Under the pieces are notes generated by a model. That model had not been told where the DNA came from. It ran no database searches and worked only from the letters and a program-made list of their open reading frames with translations. Positions 5,767 through 7,621 of a DNA stretch of 7,621 nucleotides are shown in pieces. The stretch is from an uncultured Simplicispira sp. (GTDB lineage Bacteria; Pseudomonadota; Gammaproteobacteria; Burkholderiales; Burkholderiaceae_C). The stretch's first letter is position 1; every line of letters starts with the position of its first letter. The stretch covers positions 1-7,621 of the forward strand of contig CAIRYF010000007.1 of NCBI GenBank assembly GCA_903882725.1, read 5' to 3'. Made by a program: the position numbers and the translations under genes.

Positions 5767-5774
5767 GGCAACGT

Positions 5775-6080
5775 ATGGCTAAAGCAGCTCTGATCCAACG
5801 TGAACTCAAGCGCAAAAACCTAGTGGCAAAGTATGCAGCAAAGCACACTGAGCTCAAGGCCATTGCCTCCGATATCAAGCGCAGCGACGAAGAGCGTGAA
5901 GCAGCCCGTTTGGGCCTGCAAAAGCTCCCGCGCAACGCCAATCCCACGCGCCAGCGCAACCGTTGTGAAATCACCGGTCGTCCCCGCGGTACTTTCCGTC
6001 AATTCGGCTTGGCTCGCGCCAAGATCCGCGAACTGGCTTTCGCAGGCGACATCCCCGGTGTCACCAAGGCCAGCTGGTAA
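5775..6080 (+). CDS. rpsN: 30S ribosomal protein S14, zinc-free type
   Basis: This 101-residue protein of the 30S head binds 16S rRNA near S10 and S19. It starts [16 protein letters not shown] and ends [28 protein letters not shown] (about 62-72) is the family signature. Only one cysteine is present, so this is the long zinc-independent form, not the short four-cysteine ribbon. The ATG at 5775 is 6 bases after GAGG (5765-5768), which overlaps the rplE stop. A longer in-frame reading from 5721 lies inside rplE and is rejected. Confidence 0.98.
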   Translation: MAKAALIQRELKRKNLVAKYAAKHTELKAIASDIKRSDEEREAARLGLQKLPRNANPTRQRNRCEITGRPRGTFRQFGLARAKIRELAFAGDIPGVTKASW

Positions 6081-6100
6081 GCAGGCAGGAGAGATTAAAC

Positions 6101-6496
6101 ATGAGCATGAGTGATCCCATCGCTGACTTGCTGACCCGCATCCGCAATGCCCAAATGGTTTCCAAGGCCACCGTGGCGGTGCCATCTTCCAAAGTGAAGA
6201 TCGCTATCGCCCAGGTGCTCAAGGACGAGGGTTACATTGACGGATTCCAGGTCAAAACTGAAGCTGGCAAGTCCCAAATTGAAATCGCCTTGAAGTATTA
6301 CGCCGGTCGCCCTGTGATCGAGCGTATTGAGCGCGTGAGCCGCCCTGGCCTGCGCGTCTACAAGGGTCGAGATTCCATCCCCCACGTCATGAATGGCTTG
6401 GGTGTGGCCATCGTCACCACGCCCAAGGGCGTGATGACCGATCGTAAAGCGCGCGCAACCGGTGTCGGTGGCGAAGTGCTTTGCTATGTGGCTTAA
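6101..6496 (+). CDS. rpsH: 30S ribosomal protein S8
   Basis: This 131-residue primary 16S rRNA binding protein of the 30S platform is, in E. coli, also the translational repressor of the spc operon. [18 protein letters not shown] at the start and the C-terminal [20 protein letters not shown] stretch identify it. AGGAGA (6087-6092) lies 8 bases before the ATG at 6101; a second in-frame ATG at 6107 is possible but poorly spaced. The gap to rpsN is 20 bp, and rplF follows after 25 bp. Autoregulation by S8 is known in enterobacteria and only inferred here. Confidence 0.98.
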   Translation: MSMSDPIADLLTRIRNAQMVSKATVAVPSSKVKIAIAQVLKDEGYIDGFQVKTEAGKSQIEIALKYYAGRPVIERIERVSRPGLRVYKGRDSIPHVMNGLGVAIVTTPKGVMTDRKARATGVGGEVLCYVA

Positions 6497-6521
6497 ATCG
6501 AGACATTGAGGAGTAACTGAA

Positions 6522-7055
6522 ATGTCCCGTATCGCAAAAATGCCAGTCACCATCCCCGCAGGCGTGGATGTGTTGATTGAAGCTGCACACATCAGCGTCA
6601 AAGGCGCTGGCGGTTCTTTGTCCATGGCACAAAACGCCTTGGTCAAAGTTACCAACAACGAAGGCAAGCTCTCTTTTGAGCCTGTCAACGACTCCCGTGA
6701 CGCCAATGCCATGAGCGGCACCATTCGCCAGTTGGTTAACAACATGGTGCAAGGTGTTAGCGCCGGCTTCGAAAAGAAGTTGACGCTCATCGGTGTGGGT
6801 TTTAAAGCCCAAGCCAGTGGTGCTGTTTTGAATTTGTCCGTGGGCTACTCGCACCCGGTCAACAAGACCATGCCTGTCGGCATTACCGTAGCTACCCCTA
6901 CCCCTACTGAGGTAGTGATCAAGGGTGCTAACCGCCAAGTGGTCGGTCAGATCGCTGCTGAGATCCGCGCTATTCGTCCACCCGAGCCCTACAAAGGCAA
7001 GGGCATCCGTTATACGGGCGAAAAAGTCACGATCAAAGAGACCAAGAAGAAATAA
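6522..7055 (+). CDS. rplF: 50S ribosomal protein L6
   Basis: This 177-residue protein of the 50S subunit lies near the factor-binding site and sarcin-ricin loop. It has two homologous L6 domains, roughly 1-82 and 83-177. [15 protein letters not shown] at the start, LIGVGFKAQ (89-97), LSVGYSHPV (105-113) and the C-terminal signature [14 protein letters not shown] (154-167) identify it; the tail is Lys-rich. The strong site GAGGAG (6508-6513) lies 8 bases before the ATG. rplR starts 11 bp after the stop. Confidence 0.98.
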   Translation: MSRIAKMPVTIPAGVDVLIEAAHISVKGAGGSLSMAQNALVKVTNNEGKLSFEPVNDSRDANAMSGTIRQLVNNMVQGVSAGFEKKLTLIGVGFKAQASGAVLNLSVGYSHPVNKTMPVGITVATPTPTEVVIKGANRQVVGQIAAEIRAIRPPEPYKGKGIRYTGEKVTIKETKKK

Positions 7056-7066
7056 GGAGCTGCAAT

Positions 7067-7432
7067 ATGTTGACCAAGAAAGAGCAGCGTCTTCGTCGGG
7101 CTCGTCAGACCCGCATCCGCATTGCACAGCAAGGCGTGGCGCGTTTGACGGTGAATCGCACGAACCTCCATATTTACGCTACGGTGATTTCCGGTTGCGG
7201 CACCAAGGTGATCGCCACTGCGTCCACCGCCGAAGCAGAAATTCGCCAATCGCTGGGTGGTGCAGGCAAGGGCGGCAACGCCGCTGCTGCGCAAATCATC
7301 GGTAAGCGCATCGCCGAAAAGGCCAAGGCCGCCGGCGTTGAGAAGGTTGCATTTGATCGTGCGGGCTTTGCCTATCACGGCCGCGTTAAGGCTTTGGCCG
7401 ACGCCGCACGTGAAGCTGGCCTGCAGTTCTAA
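7067..7432 (+). CDS. rplR: 50S ribosomal protein L18
   Basis: This 121-residue 5S rRNA-binding protein of the central protuberance works with L5, encoded four genes upstream. The basic N-terminus [16 protein letters not shown], the core [16 protein letters not shown] (about 26-41) and the C-terminal [20 protein letters not shown] are diagnostic. AAGGAG (7054-7059) overlaps the rplF stop and lies 7 bases before the ATG. Length is normal. Confidence 0.98.
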   Translation: MLTKKEQRLRRARQTRIRIAQQGVARLTVNRTNLHIYATVISGCGTKVIATASTAEAEIRQSLGGAGKGGNAAAAQIIGKRIAEKAKAAGVEKVAFDRAGFAYHGRVKALADAAREAGLQF

Positions 7433-7449
7433 GCGGAACGGAATAAAAA

Positions 7450-7621
7450 ATGGCTAAATTTCAACCCCGAGTCCAAGACGAAGGTCGCGACGACGGAATG
7501 CGCGAGAAGATGATTGCGGTCAACCGCGTCACCAAAGTCGTCAAGGGCGGCCGTATCCTCGGTTTTGCTGCTTTGACCGTCGTTGGTGATGGCGAAGGCC
7601 GCGTCGGCATGGGCAAAGGCA
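7450..7621 (+). CDS. rpsE: 30S ribosomal protein S5, N-terminal part (cut by window edge)
   Basis: Only the first 57 codons are in the window. The translation begins [20 protein letters not shown], continues through [20 protein letters not shown], and reaches [12 protein letters not shown] at the edge, which is the N-terminal double-stranded RNA-binding fold of S5. S5 lies at the mRNA entry side of the 30S subunit and affects decoding accuracy. GGAA (7440-7443) lies 6 bases before the ATG at 7450, a weaker site than those of its neighbours. Position after rplR is canonical for the spc operon. The gene is truncated only by the window. Confidence 0.97.
   Translation, partial: MAKFQPRVQDEGRDDGMREKMIAVNRVTKVVKGGRILGFAALTVVGDGEGRVGMGKG

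Overview
The window looks like chromosomal DNA of a betaproteobacterium, most likely order Burkholderiales and probably family Comamonadaceae. The basis is moderately high G+C, ribosomal proteins of typical betaproteobacterial length and sequence (S14 of the 101-residue zinc-free type, an S8 beginning MSMSDPIAD), and short intergenic repeats that resemble ones I remember from Comamonadaceae. The family assignment is inference. No mobile genes, CRISPR array, tRNA or rRNA were found.

Left part (1-4331), mixed housekeeping genes. A Dps-type ferritin-like protein (178-708) is followed 14 bp later by ubiA (723-1604), encoding the membrane 4-hydroxybenzoate polyprenyltransferase of ubiquinone synthesis. 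The stop of ubiA lies 1 bp from the stop of the convergent proC (1606-2466, minus strand), encoding pyrroline-5-carboxylate reductase, the last step of proline synthesis. proC and glpD (2658-4331, FAD-dependent glycerol-3-phosphate dehydrogenase) are divergent and share a region of about 190 bp. UbiA and GlpD both connect to the quinone pool: one helps make ubiquinone, the other passes electrons to it. I see no sign that they are co-regulated.

Right part (4332-7621), the start of the spc ribosomal-protein operon. The order is rplN-rplX-rplE-rpsN-rpsH-rplF-rplR-rpsE (L14, L24, L5, S14, S8, L6, L18 and the first 57 residues of S5), in the canonical bacterial order with gaps of 8-25 bp and Shine-Dalgarno sequences that often overlap the preceding stop codon. 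The upstream neighbour is glpD rather than rpsQ and the rest of the S10 operon, so the usual S10-spc junction is interrupted here. A good sigma70-like promoter overlaps the glpD stop codon, and the leader of about 150 nt before rplN can form three successive stem-loops.

The most interesting points are: (1) a 54-bp repeat with one copy inside ubiA, in frame and coding for a membrane segment, and another just upstream of glpD; (2) the detached spc operon with its own promoter and structured leader; (3) a Dps whose ferroxidase aspartate (E. coli D67) is replaced by methionine; (4) a 9-bp tandem repeat that multiplies the possible glpD start codons. I found no previously undescribed defence, mobile or biosynthetic system; most of the window is ordinary core genome.
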